A DNA stretch of 64,000 nt from Larus michahellis (GCF_964199755.1 NC_133904.1:1798001-1862000), one strand, 5' to 3'. Shown: positions 26,401 through 41,400, counted from the stretch's first letter. Made by a program: numbers and translations. Notes: generated by a model not told the origin, from the letters alone.

Positions 26401-29400
26401 CAGCTTGGATGCCCTCCTGGAGCTGAGCTGGAGGAGCGACGAGGTTCGGCAGCGTTTGTGTCACAGCTAAACCATATTAACGTTAGTGGAGAGCCAGGGC
26501 TGCCCTGGGGGCCGTTCCTGGTTCCTGGGCTGACATGGGAAACGAGAGCAAAAAATGCACTAAGATAAATCAGCCACCAAACGCCTGCTGGCCTGGCAAT
26601 AAAAGACGAGATGCTGTACCTGCTCAGAGGGGTTTCTTCCTAAATATTGGCTGCGTAGAAGATGCTGTCTCTGACTCACAGCTTCATTCCCTAGCAGACT
26701 TTTCTCTTTGTTGGTTGAGAGAACGAAACCAGTTGTTGGTTGGTAAGAAAAAAAACCCCAAAATCTTGACAACTGTTTCCAAAAAAAACCCAAAAGCACA
26801 AAGTCTGCAGTGTAAGCAGGCCGAAATGGCTCTCCTCCAGCGTTCAGCTGGGTTCCCTCTTGCTCCAGAGATGCTGAGGGGGCCATGGGCTGGGTGGCGG
26901 GCATCCCCGCCTGGCGGCCGTCCCTAACCGCATCCTCTCCCCCAAGGACGGGTAACGCTCTCCAACGTCTCCGAGAGGAAGGACAACATGCGCCTCGGCC
27001 TCAGCCTGGCTACCAACCCCAAGGACAACAGCTTTCTGGTGAGGAACGGGGGTTTCGGCCGGGGAGGTCGCTGCAGGGTGCGTGTACACAGCGTGTAAAG
27101 GCATGCAAATGCCTTTATATATATATATTTATATATACATGCTGTCTGCACCGTGGGGCTCAGAACCCTTACCTTCCATGGGGAAAAAGATGCCAAAGGA
27201 GAGGACAGCCTTGCAAAGCAGCAATTAAAAAGTGGCAATTTTAAACTCGTCCCTAATGCTTGATTTTCCACCCCCCCTCCCCAGGCCTGCAGCCCTCTCT
27301 GGTCCCACGAGTGCGGGAGCTCCTACTACACCACGGGCATGTGCTCCCGGGTCAACTCCAACTTCAGGTTCTCCAAGACGGTGGCTCCAGCTCTGCAGAG
27401 TACGAGAAACAATCTGCCCTGCAGCTCTAACCCCACCTTTGAAGTCAGAGGGAATTTCTGTTCTCTAATCGCTTCAGTCCCATTGAGAAAACAAAGCGAT
27501 GTCAGTGTTTAAGCGGAGGCAAGAGAGCAGAGGAAATGGTTGCAGGGAAGTGATTCAAAGGGGGTTACGTACACAGACATCTGGTAAACATTTTCCTTTT
27601 GACTGACACCCAGGGAGGACAAAAAATACCTTATTCTTCCAAAACCAGAAATAAAAGTATCCAGAATATTTTATCAGCACAGCTAGGAAGGCAAAATAGG
27701 GAAAGAATTCAGACCTCGTCCGCATGAAACAAAGAGCTCATTGACTGAAAGCTTAATATTTTTGGCCCAAATTTGTAAATTTGGATACGTGATTTTATTT
27801 TGAGGGATTCAATCAGCTTCCTGGCTTTCCTGCAGGTGGTAAGAAACTGCAGCAGCTTCTCCTGCCCCATCCGGGCTCACAGAAGCTCCTTGCCCCAGCC
27901 GGGCACGGGGTGCGATGCCCCAGCTCCATCACCCCTTTGGTGTTGATTAATTCTCACCGCATAGAGCAGGGCACGGGAAAACGGGACTTTTGGGGGGGCA
28001 GAGGCAGTAAAGGCAGAGCCCACCACTGAATTCCCAGCATCGCTTCCCTCTTGATGGCCAGGAGATGCCTTTAGCCCTCGCTGCAAAGGGTCATTGGTTT
28101 TTTGAGAGAGATGCGGGAGGTCGGCTCATCTCCCTGGGTCCCGGGGTGAGCGGGGGATCGAGGTGGTGGCACACTAACCCATAAATGACTATAATAGGTG
28201 GAAACCTTTAAATATAATGAACCTTTAATATGTGTCACTGGAAAATTCAGCATCTTCCGGTTTTCTGCAACTTTTCTAAATTATGTTATAAAATATGAAC
28301 AAGCTAGGGGGATGATGCTGAGCAATTTTCAGTGCGGAAAACCAGTCGACTGCCTAAATCCTTCGTGGCTCGTACCGCGGAGCCGAGTCCTGGGGTCCTC
28401 GCTGGGGTTCTTGGCTGCCTCGTCGCTGAGGATTTAACGGGAAGGGGAGGAAATGCCCGACTGGCGTTGTACGGCGAGTACAGGCAGGGCTGGGGAGTGA
28501 CTCAGGGGTAAGGCATCGCTCTGCGGGAGGAACGGAGGCCGGATCCTGCCTGCAGCGGGCCGCTCTTTGAAGTATGCAACTGTATTAGGCCGGATAAAGG
28601 TCCATATCTGAATCAGAAAAGGTCTCGCTGAGTGTTATTCTTAGAAAGTTATCCGGTCTTCTCACGGCAGAGAGGATGCTTGTGGCTTCTCTCTACCTTG
28701 TTGAAGACCAAAGGTCTTTCTGAATGATTGAAATTAGATTTTTTTTCAAAGAAATCATAAGAGCATGTACCTGACTGTGAGGAATGAAGCCATAAATCTC
28801 CCCTTTACAAGCGTTGCCAAGATCTTTCAATAACATACTGCGTATTTTTCACAGGATGCCAGACGTACATGGACATAATCATAGTTCTGGATGGATCAAA
28901 CAGCATATATCCTTGGGTTGAAGTTCAGCAATTCCTGATAAACATCTTGAAAAAATTTTATATTGGCCCCGGCCAGATACAAGTAAGCCCCTGCATCCCC
29001 CCGTGTCGGGCAGAGTCTCCTGGCCACACTCACGAGGCCGTTTTCAACGTCCCTTTTCTGCCAATACGCTGTAATTTGGCACCACGCTTTTTCATAATAA
29101 ACTTCCAATGTATGGATTTTTAAAGCTGAGCCCATGGAAACAACGCTCACATTAATGTCCCTAAATGAGCGATGGAGAGAGCGGCATCCCACACCCTGAC
29201 CGGGCATGGGGAGGATGAAATCATGTGGAAATGTGGAAGTATTGCCCTCTTCCGAAGCAGCTTGTTGCAGCTGTGAAGAGCTTTCCATCCTCTCCCTGTT
29301 AGCGATCGTGGGCTGATTTGGGCATGGATTTGGGCAGAGATATCCTCAACAATTTGCACAAATATCTCCCACTGGGTCCCATCCAGAGATGCTGTGGATA

Positions 29401-32400
29401 CAGCACATCGGCATCACCCCAAAACCTTTATAGGAGGGCAGGGGCAGCCACGCAGGGGTGAAAATAGAATCAAAATTGAGCGTTTGGGAGCAATTGGGAA
29501 AACTGGAGCAAATTGGGACAGAGTGATTGATTTTTAATGATGCTATTTCATGCGATCGGCGAAACGTGCTAGTTGTGTCGCAGGCACTCACCATGCAGCG
29601 GGTTGTTGGTGTCCTTGGTGATATTTCTTTAATCCCTAGGTCGGAGTTGTTCAGTATGGAGAAGACGTCGTCCATGAGTTTCATTTAAATGACTACAGGT
29701 CTGTAAAAGACGTGGTAGCGGCTGCCAGTCACATAGAGCAAAGAGGAGGTACAGAAACCAGGACTGCCTATGGGATAGAGTTTGCTCGGTAAAAATCCCT
29801 CACCTTCCTGTTCCTCTCGATAACAAGTTTAAAATCACTGGGGTTTTTTTTTCCCTTCCCTCTCTCCCCCTTCACTTTTCCTCGCTGCTTAGAAAGCAGG
29901 GGATACCGCCAGGCTAAAAATGCTTTTGCAAAACCGCTTGGTCTTTAACTGATGCTTTACAAACGATGCTTTGCAAAACCGCTTAGTCCTTGGCCACAGC
30001 CGGACCAGAAGGAGGGCACAGAGACAGGCTCGGAAAATGAATCTTCATTCTGGAAGAGCTCTCAGGCCCCAAAAGCCACCCCAAATGCCACCTACCCCAG
30101 GCTGCCACAGCCCAGGGAGCTCAGAAAGCCCCGACCCACACCTCCAGCTCCTCCCTTATCTGGGACAAATCCCTGCTCCCGTGCATTTTTACAGCAGCCC
30201 GACCTGCTGCGGATTTAGGGCATTTTGCTGAATTCAAGGCTCCTCTCCTGCAAGAAGCCAGCTCCCTTGGTGGAAAAATCCCCTTTTAAAGTCCTAAAAT
30301 GTTTCCCCAGGGTTCTGCATCCCGTTGCACCTCCACAGGGGCTGGCAGCCCACCCGACGCCGCTCGGTGCCGTACGGTGCGGGCAATGGGGTGTGCCGCA
30401 GTGGGAGACGGGGGTTTCGGTGGGTGCGTGGCGGTGGGAGCCGGGGGGGTTTGGGAGGACACACGGCGGTGGGAGCCGGGCCGGGACCCCCCTGGCGAGG
30501 CTGAGCAGCCCAGGGCATCTCTTCACTTGCAGCTCGGAAGCGTTTCAGAAAGGTGGCCGGAAAGGGGCAAAGAGAGTAATGATTGTAATCACAGATGGAG
30601 AGTCGCACGACAGCCCAGACCTGGAGAAGGTGATTGAGGACAGCGAGAAGGACAATGTCACCAGATACGCGGTGGCGGTAAGTGGTGGAGGGGGGACCTT
30701 TCGGCGCTGAACGGCTGCAGAAGCCGTGCAGAGCTCGGCGGTGCCCCATGCACCCCAGTGCGCCAGGGCCGGCAGTGCAGCCCACCTCCGCCGCTCCCAG
30801 CGCGGTCGCAGGGCTCCTTGCTGCTGGTCCTGCTTTTGCAGGAGGTGGTGGGATGCTCAGCTCTGTAGCAGGAGCTGTGGCCGGGGACAGGCAGGACCCT
30901 GCATTGCACCGGGCACCCCAGTTCCATGAGGGGAGCACAGGTGGAGCTGCCTGGAGGAATTACAGCAAATCCTGGTTTGCTCCGACAATGGGAGATGCCA
31001 AGACTGTCAGGCTCCTTCCATATGGACACCCCTCAGGTGCTTTGGGATGGCTCTACCCATCGCATGAAAACCCCTGAGTCTTGCATTTCTCTTTCAAACG
31101 TAGGTCTTGGGTTATTATAACAGAAGAGGAATCAATCCCGAAGCCTTTTTGAACGAGATAAAATTTATAGCGAGCGACCCAGATGACAAGCATTTCTTTA
31201 ATGTCACAGATGAAGCAGCACTCAAAGACATAGTGGACGCGCTGGGGGAGAGGATATTTAGCTTGGAAGGTGAGTGCTGCTGCTCCCTGACACATCCCGG
31301 CCGGTCGGGCTGCAGCAGGTTACTTCAGATGTGCTGTCGGTCCTCGGTTTGCTGAATTTGTGCCATGGTTTCCCTGATATCTGTTTGATAGAATCATAGA
31401 ATCATAGAACTGCCTGGGTTGGAAGGGACCTTTCAGATCATCGAGTCCAACCATCAACCCAACACTGACAAAACCATCACTAGACCCTGTCGCTAAGCAC
31501 TCTGTCTACCCATCTTTTAAATCCCTCCAGGGATGACGATTCTGCCGCTTCCCTGGGCAGCCTGTTAGGGCACGGCCTCCCTCTGCAGCAGCACCCACTC
31601 CCGCTGCGTTTTATCCAGTTCACACTGAATCAGACATTTTTCTGTTAAGGTGTCTGCTGCAGAGGTGACTCTGGCTTTGATCTGCAACCACCAAGAGGGA
31701 TGAAGGCACCTGTCCTCTTCCAACTGCCCCCAGAGCTGCTTCCCTATACTGCTGCTGTGAAAGCCGGGCAGCTCATTGCTTCCAGACGATGTTTTCATGG
31801 TCTGGCCATGTTTTTCTCTTCCCTGTTAAGAATGAGTAGCCTAATTTACCATCTGAACCTCCCCATCTCCATTCCTTTAGCAGATTAAAAGCTTATTCAA
31901 TGCAATGTACCGTTGCTCCTGCAAGATGCTCATGCATAATAACCAACCCACCAGCCCCCACTTTGAGCACTTAGACTTTCGGAGCTCTCTGAGCACCTTG
32001 ACTAGTAAAATAGGTGATATTGAGCCTCGTTCTCCCACCCTTCAGAATTAGGTGGCTGCATCCAACCCCCCAGTAGTCCCCATCCCGGGCTAGCTCCTGG
32101 AGCGTGTTTAGGAAAGTCTAGCCTGATTGCTCAGGTTGCGCTGCCCACCTCTCAGGGCTCTGCTTTCCAAGGGACAGGCTGTCCCTTTTTCCCTGGTTTA
32201 GTATCCTCAGCGCATCACCATGTTTGGGATGACATACAGACATCCCAAATGCATGAAAATGCAGCAGCAGCAGCTTCGGCTGAGGGCAACGGGGGGACAT
32301 TCTACTAACAGGGGCGACCAAAGAGATTTTGTCTGGCCCCACTTAGAGAAAGCCCTTTTGGAGGGAGAAAGTGACTTTTTTCCTTCACTTTGTTTTTCTT

Positions 32401-35400
32401 CTTCTCGCGTATAAGTAAGAGAACTAATGAGGAGAGATGCAAACATTTTAAAACAGGCGCCTTTCTGGTGACCTCGTGGAAACGTGAATTTCCACTGCCC
32501 AGAATCAGTACAACCACTTGCAGAAAACAGCCGCTGGAGGAGCGTCTAGCGCAGCCCCCTGCCCCGAGGCAGCGTCAGCCCTCACAAAACCTGGCTGGAG
32601 AAGCGTGTGGTCCTTGCTCCCGAGATCCTGCCCACGCTGGCCGTGGCGTTGCCGGTTCTTCTCTCCCACCCACACCAGTCCTCCCTGCCAGGCTTTGATC
32701 CAGAACCTAAAGTCACACTTTGAATATCTTCTTATATCATAGAATCATAGAAAGAACGGTTGGGGTTGGAAGGGACCTTAAAGATCATCTCATTCCACCC
32801 CCTGCCCTGGGCAGGGACACCTCCCACCAGCCCAGGCTGCTCAAAGCTTCACCCAGCCTGGCCTTGATGTCTCTATTTGGAGTGGTTTGCATCCCTCAAA
32901 ACATCAGGAGCACAGACGGCTTCTCCTCAAAAGGTGACCCCCTCATTCTTGCAACAGTTATTCGCAGAGCTGTGATGGCCCTGTCATTTACAGCAAACCT
33001 TTGAAATTTGGCACAGGGCGGGTCATCTGGGTGTCAGTGTCTGGTGTCAGTGTCTTTCTCACCCATCAAATTCCATTCAAACCCAGCTGGGCTATAAGCG
33101 GGCAAAAAACCCCACACACCGATGGCCAGGGACTCCCTGGAATGTTAGGCATTGCGGGGTTATGGGAATAATGTGAGGTTTGGGTTTTATTGGCTGAAAT
33201 TAAATATCAAGAAATATTTTTGTTCAAAGTGACGGCGCTTCTGTCCGCCTTGTGACAAGTTTGTCAGTCTCCAAAACTAAATTTGTCTAAATTTCACAGG
33301 AAAAGCACATCCCAGGACGAACAATTGAGACAGAAGATGGAGGGCTTTCACTGGAAATTAAACATCTTGGGGTTTGGGGGAATTTTGGTCAAACCAGCTC
33401 AAAAACTCCCCACCAGTTTGCCAGTTATGCCGGTCCGGCCAGCCCGATGCTTCTCAGTGGAAGAAAGCTTCCCTGGGGTGAGAAGCTTCACCCAGTTGCA
33501 CTTATGAAGCAAAATCCTCTAAACCCACATTTTTGTGGGTCTCAGAAGGAGAGAACTGCACCGGGGCAGAGCTCCCAGTACCTATTAACACCACAAGTTT
33601 GTGTAATTGTGGTGATTTAGGGAGAAAAGCACATTTATGGCAACCGAGGCCCTTTGTGCCCCAGGTGGGGTGGAGGTGGGCGCTCATCCCACCCCGACCC
33701 ACCGAGGCTCAGCCCCTCCAGGAAAGCAAAGCTCTTCATCAAATACAAATTCCTTTTTTTTTTTTTTTTTTTTTTTTTAAGGAACCAACAAGAATGAAAT
33801 CTCCTTTGGACTGGAAATGTCCCAGACTGGATTTTCATCACACGTTGTGGAAGTAAGAGAGTAAACGTGGGGCTTTTTTTTTTTTGGCTCCTGCCTGTGC
33901 AAGAGGGGGCCCTGTGCTTTTTATCATCGCTGGCAGCTGCAGGTGGGGAGACGGGTGCTTTGGGCAAGTTATTAATCACGAAGCTAAATTGCTAACGTGA
34001 AGAACGGGAAGAAAACGCTGTTGCTGCTGGTTTATCCCGTGGGGAAGGGAGCTGCTGGGAGACCAGTGCCTGCCTTAGGACCAGCCTGCGGCAGGGTCCC
34101 CCCACGGGGGAAGGCGCGTGTCGGTGGTGGGATGCAGGGGATGGTCCTTCCCACCCCCGGGCTCTGTGGGCTGGCGGGTCCGAGCGAAAAGCCAGGAGGA
34201 ATTTCTGCTTGGGCTTTTCCCGGGGAGGAAGAGCACGCTGAAAAGATAAGAAGAGGGTGTGAAATGTCATTGCGGCGTGTTTAAATATCTCCATCTTTCC
34301 AGGTGTGCTTTGGAGAATGGTTTGCTTGGGTTTTTTTTATTATTATTATTATTATTTGTATTGATTTTTTTTTCTTTTCCATTGGTGAGATTTCTCCCCT
34401 TTTCTGTAAAACATGCAGTTTCTGGGAGGGACTGTTTTCTGGTTTTCTTTTCTGCACTCTGCAGCCTCCAATAAGTATACAGTCAAGGATTTGGGCTCTG
34501 AGGGACCCCCCTACGTGTTCTCCCATCAGGTCCCCTCATCCATCTCAGCGTGAATCGGCTTTGCCCGTATGGGCAGCGTGGGGGAGAATTGCCTCCACTT
34601 GGCAAGAAATACCCTCAAACTACTCCTGCTCTCCCACAGGACGGGATCTTGCTGGGGGCAGTGGGTGCCTACGACTGGAATGGAGCCGTCCTGAAGGAAA
34701 CCAGCAGCGGGAAGGTCATCCCCCTGCGGGAATCTTATCTCCAGGAGTTCCCGGAGGAGCTGAAAAATCACGGAGCGTATCTAGGTAAGAAAACTGAATG
34801 AGGCTCTCCTGCCAGGGCCGAATTCATGATTTTACACTTAACGATAGGAAGCACAACGTATTTCTCCAATGAGTAATAGCAGCCAGCGCTCCCAGCGTAG
34901 GTGGTGCCATGCCGGGCTGTTTGCGAGCTCCGGTTGGCGTGAGACCTGTCTTGCCCCTCGCTCAGGGATGCAGCGTGTGTGAGCATCCTCGCCTGGGAAG
35001 ACTCCAGCGTCCACCACGGCATGCAGCACAAAAGCCATTTAAATGCCAAAGTATCTCAGACACCGGCCAGCCCAGGTCACCTACAGCGCTTACGGGAATG
35101 GTTTAAAAAAGCACTGATGAAATCTCATGCCTAAGGGAGGAAATACCTGCTGGGTTAATCCGTTCCATGTGCGGCTGTTGAAGGCCTGGAGTAAAAACAT
35201 CAGCCTGGTTTGCAAAATGAAGCCTCTCTTCAGAGGGGTGCGTGCCAGGCCGGGCTGCCCCGTGGCAGGGAGCGGGGCGGGATGCTGTGGGGCTGCTCGC
35301 CGGCGTGTCGGGGCTCTTCCCTCCGCTGGGGACACAAGCAGGCCCTGGGACACGCGGCTTATCTCTTGGGGCGACAGCAGAGTGTCCCCGGGGCTCGGCT

Positions 35401-38400
35401 GCAGGCACCTGGAGCGGGGACGGCTGTGGCTGTGCAAGGGGTACCCGTGACCGCACGTGGGAGCTCGGCTAGGATCTTTCTTTCCTGTTTTCTGGAGTAA
35501 GAAATCCAGAAATATTAAGGAAATGCCAGTCCCTCCTGCTGCAGAGCAGCCCAGCTCACCCAGCGCCAGGACCTGGGGCTTTCCAAGCTGATAGAGTCAT
35601 AGAATTGCCCAGGTTGGAAGGGACCTTTCAGATCATCTAGTCCAACCATCAACCTTGGTTTAGGAACATCCCCCCAGGAAGGGAATATTTAGGTAGACAG
35701 AGACCCCAGGTAAGGCCAGTACCCAGGGAAAGGGGTCCATAAACCCTGATAATCCCTGGAGACACTCAAAAATTCAATAGGATGTGACCCCAAGTGATCT
35801 TCTCCAGCTTCATGGTTGGCCATGCTTTGAGTGCCACGCACATGGGGAAGTGGTGCCCTCTACATCTCCCTGAAAGGAGGGTGTAGAGAGGTGGGTGTTG
35901 GCCTCTTCTCCCACAGGAATAATGACAGGACCAGAGGAAACGGTCTGAAGCTGCGGCAGGGGAGGTTTAGATTAGCTATTAGAAAGAATGACTTTACTGA
36001 CAGAGTGGTCAGGCACTGGACCAGCCTGCCCAGGGAGGGGGCTGAGGCACCATCCCTAGGGGTGTTTAAGAAACGTCTAGATGTGGCACTTCAGGGCATG
36101 CTCTAGTGACAGAGATTGTAGGGTTTTTTTGTGTGTGTATGGTTGGACTCGATGATCTCAAAGGTTCCTTTCAACCATGAAGATTCTCTGATTCTATAAT
36201 TCTATAGTAAGTGCCGCAGCCCGGCATGCGATGTGTGGGGTCAGTTATCCTGGCACAGAAAATAACCCTCCTGGGTGGGAAAGGGGGATTGCTCGGGGTC
36301 ATTCGCTCGCACAGGGTTATTTCCATAAGGACTTGTGAGCATCGGTCTCAATGGCTTCGTGGCTTTTATTGGACTGTGAATGTTAATGTCAAGCATCAGC
36401 AAAGTCTTTCACGCCTGGTTTCAGATGCGGAGCTGCCAGGGTCTCGAAGACTCCGTGCAGCGGGTGCCGCAGGCTCCCAGCGTGCACACACCTTGCTAGC
36501 ATTTCTTTAACTTGATGCAAGCCATGAAATAAAACACTTAATCAGGTCGGGAATTGGACTTGACTTCGATGAGAGAAGGATTTTTCACGGGGTTCACCGG
36601 CTGTGTTCAGCGGTGCCAAAACTCTTGGTGCAGCTGCGCTGCCCGGGGTGTAGGTAGGACCCGAGCAGGCGGCTCAAAGCCCAGGGTCAGGGCGCTGGGT
36701 TTTGTTTGAATGACTTTATCTTTGAAGTAATCTGGGTTTCCAGCTTCCCGATCTGGGAGGCAGCCAGAGTTATGTCAGCAGCTGGGGGCTAATGGAAAGC
36801 AGATCACCGGGCAGCGGCTGGGAGCAGGCAGGCAGATCCTCACCCCCCGCCCGCCCCCCTTCCAGGTTACACCGTCTCCTCCGTCATATCCACCGACCAC
36901 GAGCGGATTTACGTCGCGGGAGCACCCAGGTTCAACCACACCGGGAAAGTCATCATTTTCAGCATGCACAACAACCGAAACCTCACCATCCACCAGGCGC
37001 TGAAGGGCGAGCAGGTAACGTCGGGGCGCACGCTGCCAAGGATGCTGCGCAGGTTTTTCCACCTGGCACGCAGGCTCCTCCATAAATCCTCCCCCCCGCC
37101 TTCATTTTGCAAATAGTTCTGTTTAAACGGCTCAGCAGTGTAATGCGTCCATGGGCAGCTGGGGACGTCCTGGCTGTCTCTGTACCCACAGCTCCAAACC
37201 ACGTGGCTGTAGCAGGGATGGGGCTCAGAACGTCCCTGCGGTCCCCACCGGGGGGGTGGCAGTGCCCCTAGCCACCAGGAGCACTGCTCCCATCCCCTCC
37301 TCTGTCTCCTCCAGATCGGCTCCTACTACGGCAGCGAGATCAATTCCCTCGACGTCAACGGCGACGGCGTCACCGATGTTTTGCTGGTGGGAGCCCCCAT
37401 GTACTTCAGCGAGGGCAGGGAGAGGGGGAAGGTCTATGTCTACACCCTGCGGGAGGTACGTGGCAGCACCACAGGGCGAGATGGGGACATTGCAGGGGAC
37501 AAGGCATTAACACGGGAACTGTGTCCCCTCGTGTCACCTCCCCGGGGTGGCTCTGGGCAGCGCGCACCCGCCAGCTCCCACCAAACCTCGCAGGGCACGG
37601 CGGCACGGTGCGAAGGCAGTGGAGCTTGGCAGCGCCTCGCTGTTGTGGCTGCCGCGAGGCTCGGGGAGGATTTGTCTTGTTTTCCTTGTTTATAAACAGT
37701 CTCGGGGGGTTTGTTCGCTGCCAGCGAAGGGCGTCCAGCCTCTGCTGGAGTGGAGCCACCTCGTCTCGAGGCTTCGCTGCTCCCGGCCAGGCGAGTTCCC
37801 CGGCCCTGAGGAGGCGATGCACGGGGTGCGTGGTGGGGTCTTTGCGACGTGGGTGTCTCTCTGGACAAACAGTCTCCATCCACTTTGCCTCCCCCAAAAC
37901 CGTTCCCTCCAAGCGCACCCTCCTGCCCAGGGTCATGGCTGGGAGCAAGGTCGGTCCCTCCACCGTCGCTTCAGGGCACAGGCAGGACATGTGCCACCCC
38001 TGTCCCCTTCCCTGGCACGCACCAGCGCTCTGGGGCAGGACCAGCTTTCCTGCTGCCTTCAAAGCTGGCTCAAAATGCAGTTTCAGAGCCAAATCCATCA
38101 GGCTCCGGGGGCATCTGGGGCAGCGAGCAGGTCACGCTCGGTATCCAAGGCTGCAGAGCCTGCCCAGAGCAGCGGGAGTCCCCGTATCTAAGGCACAATT
38201 TTTTTATGCAACTATTTATGCAGGTTGCTATAAAAGAAAGGCAAAGCAGGCGTGGGGCTGGCATGGGGCTCGTCTGTCCCCAAGGACATGCTGAGCAGAA
38301 AGTCCCACAGCGCCAGGAGGGCTCTAACCTCCTTCCTTAGAGAAATTGCATCATATTTGCTTGCCGTTGAGGACTTTCTCCTCTTGCCAGGCTTGCTGCT

Positions 38401-41400
38401 GATGGGTTTGGGGTTGGGGTTTTTTTTGCCTTTTCTCTTTGGCTGGCCCGGCAGAACCGCTTCGTTTCCAGCGGTGCCCTTGTAGATCTGCAGAGCTACC
38501 AGAATTCCCGCTTCGGCTCCTGCATTGCCGCCGTGCCCGACCTCAACCAGGACTCCTACAACGACCTTGTCGTCGGGGCGCCTTTGGAGGACGAGCACCA
38601 AGGAGCCATATACATCTTCCTCGGCTTCAAAGACACCGTCCTGAAGAAGTACAAGCAGGTACAGCCCTCGGGTGCTTCCGTCGTGCCCATCCTTCATCAG
38701 AATAAATGTCATTTGTGCCCATTTTAAAGACTGATAGAGCACAATCAAGTCACATGCAGTACCGTGTTGTTCATTATTATTGCTGGATATTTTCTCTTGT
38801 GAGGGGTCCAAGACAAAGCAAACGTAGGGGATGGAAAACATGCTTGAAATTAGGGGCAATGCTTAGCAATCTGTGCAATGGATTACTATAGATAAAATAT
38901 TTCTCACACTTGTGAGAGACACAGTAAACATGCAGAGTAAATCAGTAGAAATCTCTGGATGGTGTCATTCCCTGGAAAATTATGTTTGGTGCAATCGTTT
39001 GGAAAGGGGCATCTTCAGTAGCAAGGTGGAGAGGTCGGCGTGGCAAACCCCTCCTTCGCAGGCAGGGATGCTCCGGCTGGAAACCAGCCTGGATTCTCCC
39101 CTTTGCTTTTCAGCGGATAGCAGCTGCGGACCTCGCGCCAGGCCTGATGTATTTTGGATGCAGCATCCACGGACAGCTGGACCTGAACGAAGACGGGCTC
39201 GTTGACTTGGCCGTCGGCTCTCTGGGGAACGCCGTGCTGCTGTGGTTAGCTGCATCTCATTTGGCACTCTCCTCGGCCCAAAGCTCATTGCAATATATTG
39301 ACATTTGGAGGGGGGGGAAACGGATGCCCCAAAAATCTGACCCGTCTTTCTACAATAATGACCCCCCGCCCAGGAGGGCCATGGCATTTCAATGCGCTTG
39401 GACCCTTGAAGGACATCAGAGTTGGTTTTGCATTGAATTTCGTTATTAGGTCCCCAAAAGTTTCAAACCATTTGCGGTGATTTGCCCAGGCTCCCTCTGC
39501 TCTTATTGAATAAGAAGAATTTAATATTTGCAAAGATAGATTAATGTTTGGAAAGTCCCTTGAAGCTGTTAGGATGGAGGGTAGCTGTGCCCAGCAGAGA
39601 TGGGCCACCCTGAGGTCTGCCTTTGGAAGTGCTGCGTGCCAAATCCTGCTCTCGGTGCTGAGCCGCTTCACTGTCATAAGCAGGGAGGCAAATACGTGCA
39701 AGAGATTTTATTCTTCAAATCCTGCATAGATGAGCTGAGAGAAGATCGGCACACTGTGGTGGCCTTTCGTCTTCCTCAGCACTTTCTCGATGTTGGGAAA
39801 AGGGGTGAAAAAGTGTGAAAAGGATGAATCTGGAGGCTTTTGGAAGCTGCTGCAGATGTCTGCGGGTGTCCCGTGCCCCAGCACATCTCCCGTCCCTTGC
39901 TCGCCCCACAGGTCCCGCAGCGTGGTCCAGATCAACGCCAGCATCCGCTTCGAGCCCTCCAAAATCAACATCTTCACCAAGGACTGCAAGCGGAACGGGA
40001 AGGATGCCACCTGCATGTCGGCCTTCGTCTGCTTCACCGCTGTCTTCCTCTCGGCTCACTTCCAGACGGCCAGCCTGGGTAAGCGGCACGGCTGCTCGCG
40101 CGACAAAAAACCCAATTCATGCGTCGTTTAGGTTTCCAGCCCCGAAGGAGCACTTGGCTTCTGCCAAGGGAAACCGTCCAGGAGCTTGGCATGTCTGGAG
40201 GAGTGCGCGTTGCCATCTGCCACATCCCTTTTTACCCACAAATTTGTCCCTGTGCTGGCCGGTGCAGCAGGGACGGTGGCTCTGCCGTTAAGCAGTGCCA
40301 AGAAACACCCCAAGAACTCCACCCTGCCAGTGTTTAGCCTTTTCTCTCACCTACGCCCTGGCGCCAAGCTCTCCCGCAGCTTGCCTTGCTGCGGTGCGTG
40401 CGACGGGTGTGTCACCACCGCCTCACCGGGCAGCGGGACAGGAGAGGACGTGCCCGGACCGTGTCCCGTGGAGTTCATTCATCCTCCCCGCTGCCGCGGC
40501 AGGACGCAGCTGCTGACCATATGTGCACGTTTCCCTAATATCCCGGGGAACCTCCGTGAAGTTATTGGCCAGCTCTGCTTTTAAACCCTCGCATGTCGCT
40601 GTGACCCCGAGCCTGCCCGGCGGATGCCAGTGACTCAGCTGGAGCCGGGGGAATCGGTGGAGGCTCCGTCCCCTGCAACCCGGCAGCAAACGCTGTCAGA
40701 GGGAACCTGGGTCCCGAGTAAAGCCAAAGGAAAAGCTCCCATCCCCTAGAGCAAGAATTTTGAGTTGCACTATTAAATCCAGTGTTTTCCTCCTAACGGC
40801 TATCATTGCAGAGCTTGCAGGACAAAAAAAAAAACTGAGTGGGGTTTCCTTCATTTATTTACCTTTACACTGATTTCTACCCAGAAGAGCCACTTGGTGG
40901 ACGGTGTGTGCTGGGGGCTGATGGCTGCTCTTTGCTTACCCACGTTTTGTGCACCCCACCCCCACCCTGGCTTGGCACCGGGTCGAGGACCTTCGGTTTC
41001 TTTTCGACAGCGCTGCAGGAAGCAACTGATCTTCCAGTGAAGCATCTGGGAGAGGAGAGTGCTCTGGGGTACAATAGCTCCAGAACTGGTACAGGCCAGC
41101 ATGTGCATTTATAAGAGGCAAATAAGTGTATATCCCGCGCAGATTTTACACAGCGTCTTTGGATAATGCATTTTTCAAGTTCCTTATTTGACCTGGAGAG
41201 CGGATGCTTTGCCCAAAAGAAACGTCTGTTAGAAGCAGGCAATAACAACTCTAGCCCAACTTTCCCAGTTTTCCCTTAGCGCGCTCCCTGCCACGCTCCT
41301 CCCAGTGGGGTGACAGGGGCTTGAGTGTGCAAAAGCCCATTTTTGCCCCGGCGTCACTGTATAGTGAGGGTGGTAACCCCGGGGAGAAGCCCTGACGGCG

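Larger units (their letters stand above)
31270..33781 (+). other. ITGA11: ITGA11 intron 9 (2.5 kb)
   Basis: Contains two antisense CR1 fragments (31388-31620 and 32738-32875) and ends in a run of 25 T residues immediately before the exon 10 acceptor. The remaining sequence is unassigned. Confidence 0.85.
34785..36865 (+). other. ITGA11: ITGA11 intron 11 (2.1 kb)
   Basis: Contains two CR1 fragments of opposite orientation, 35588-35660 (antisense) and 35845-36207 (sense). The rest is unassigned. Confidence 0.85.
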
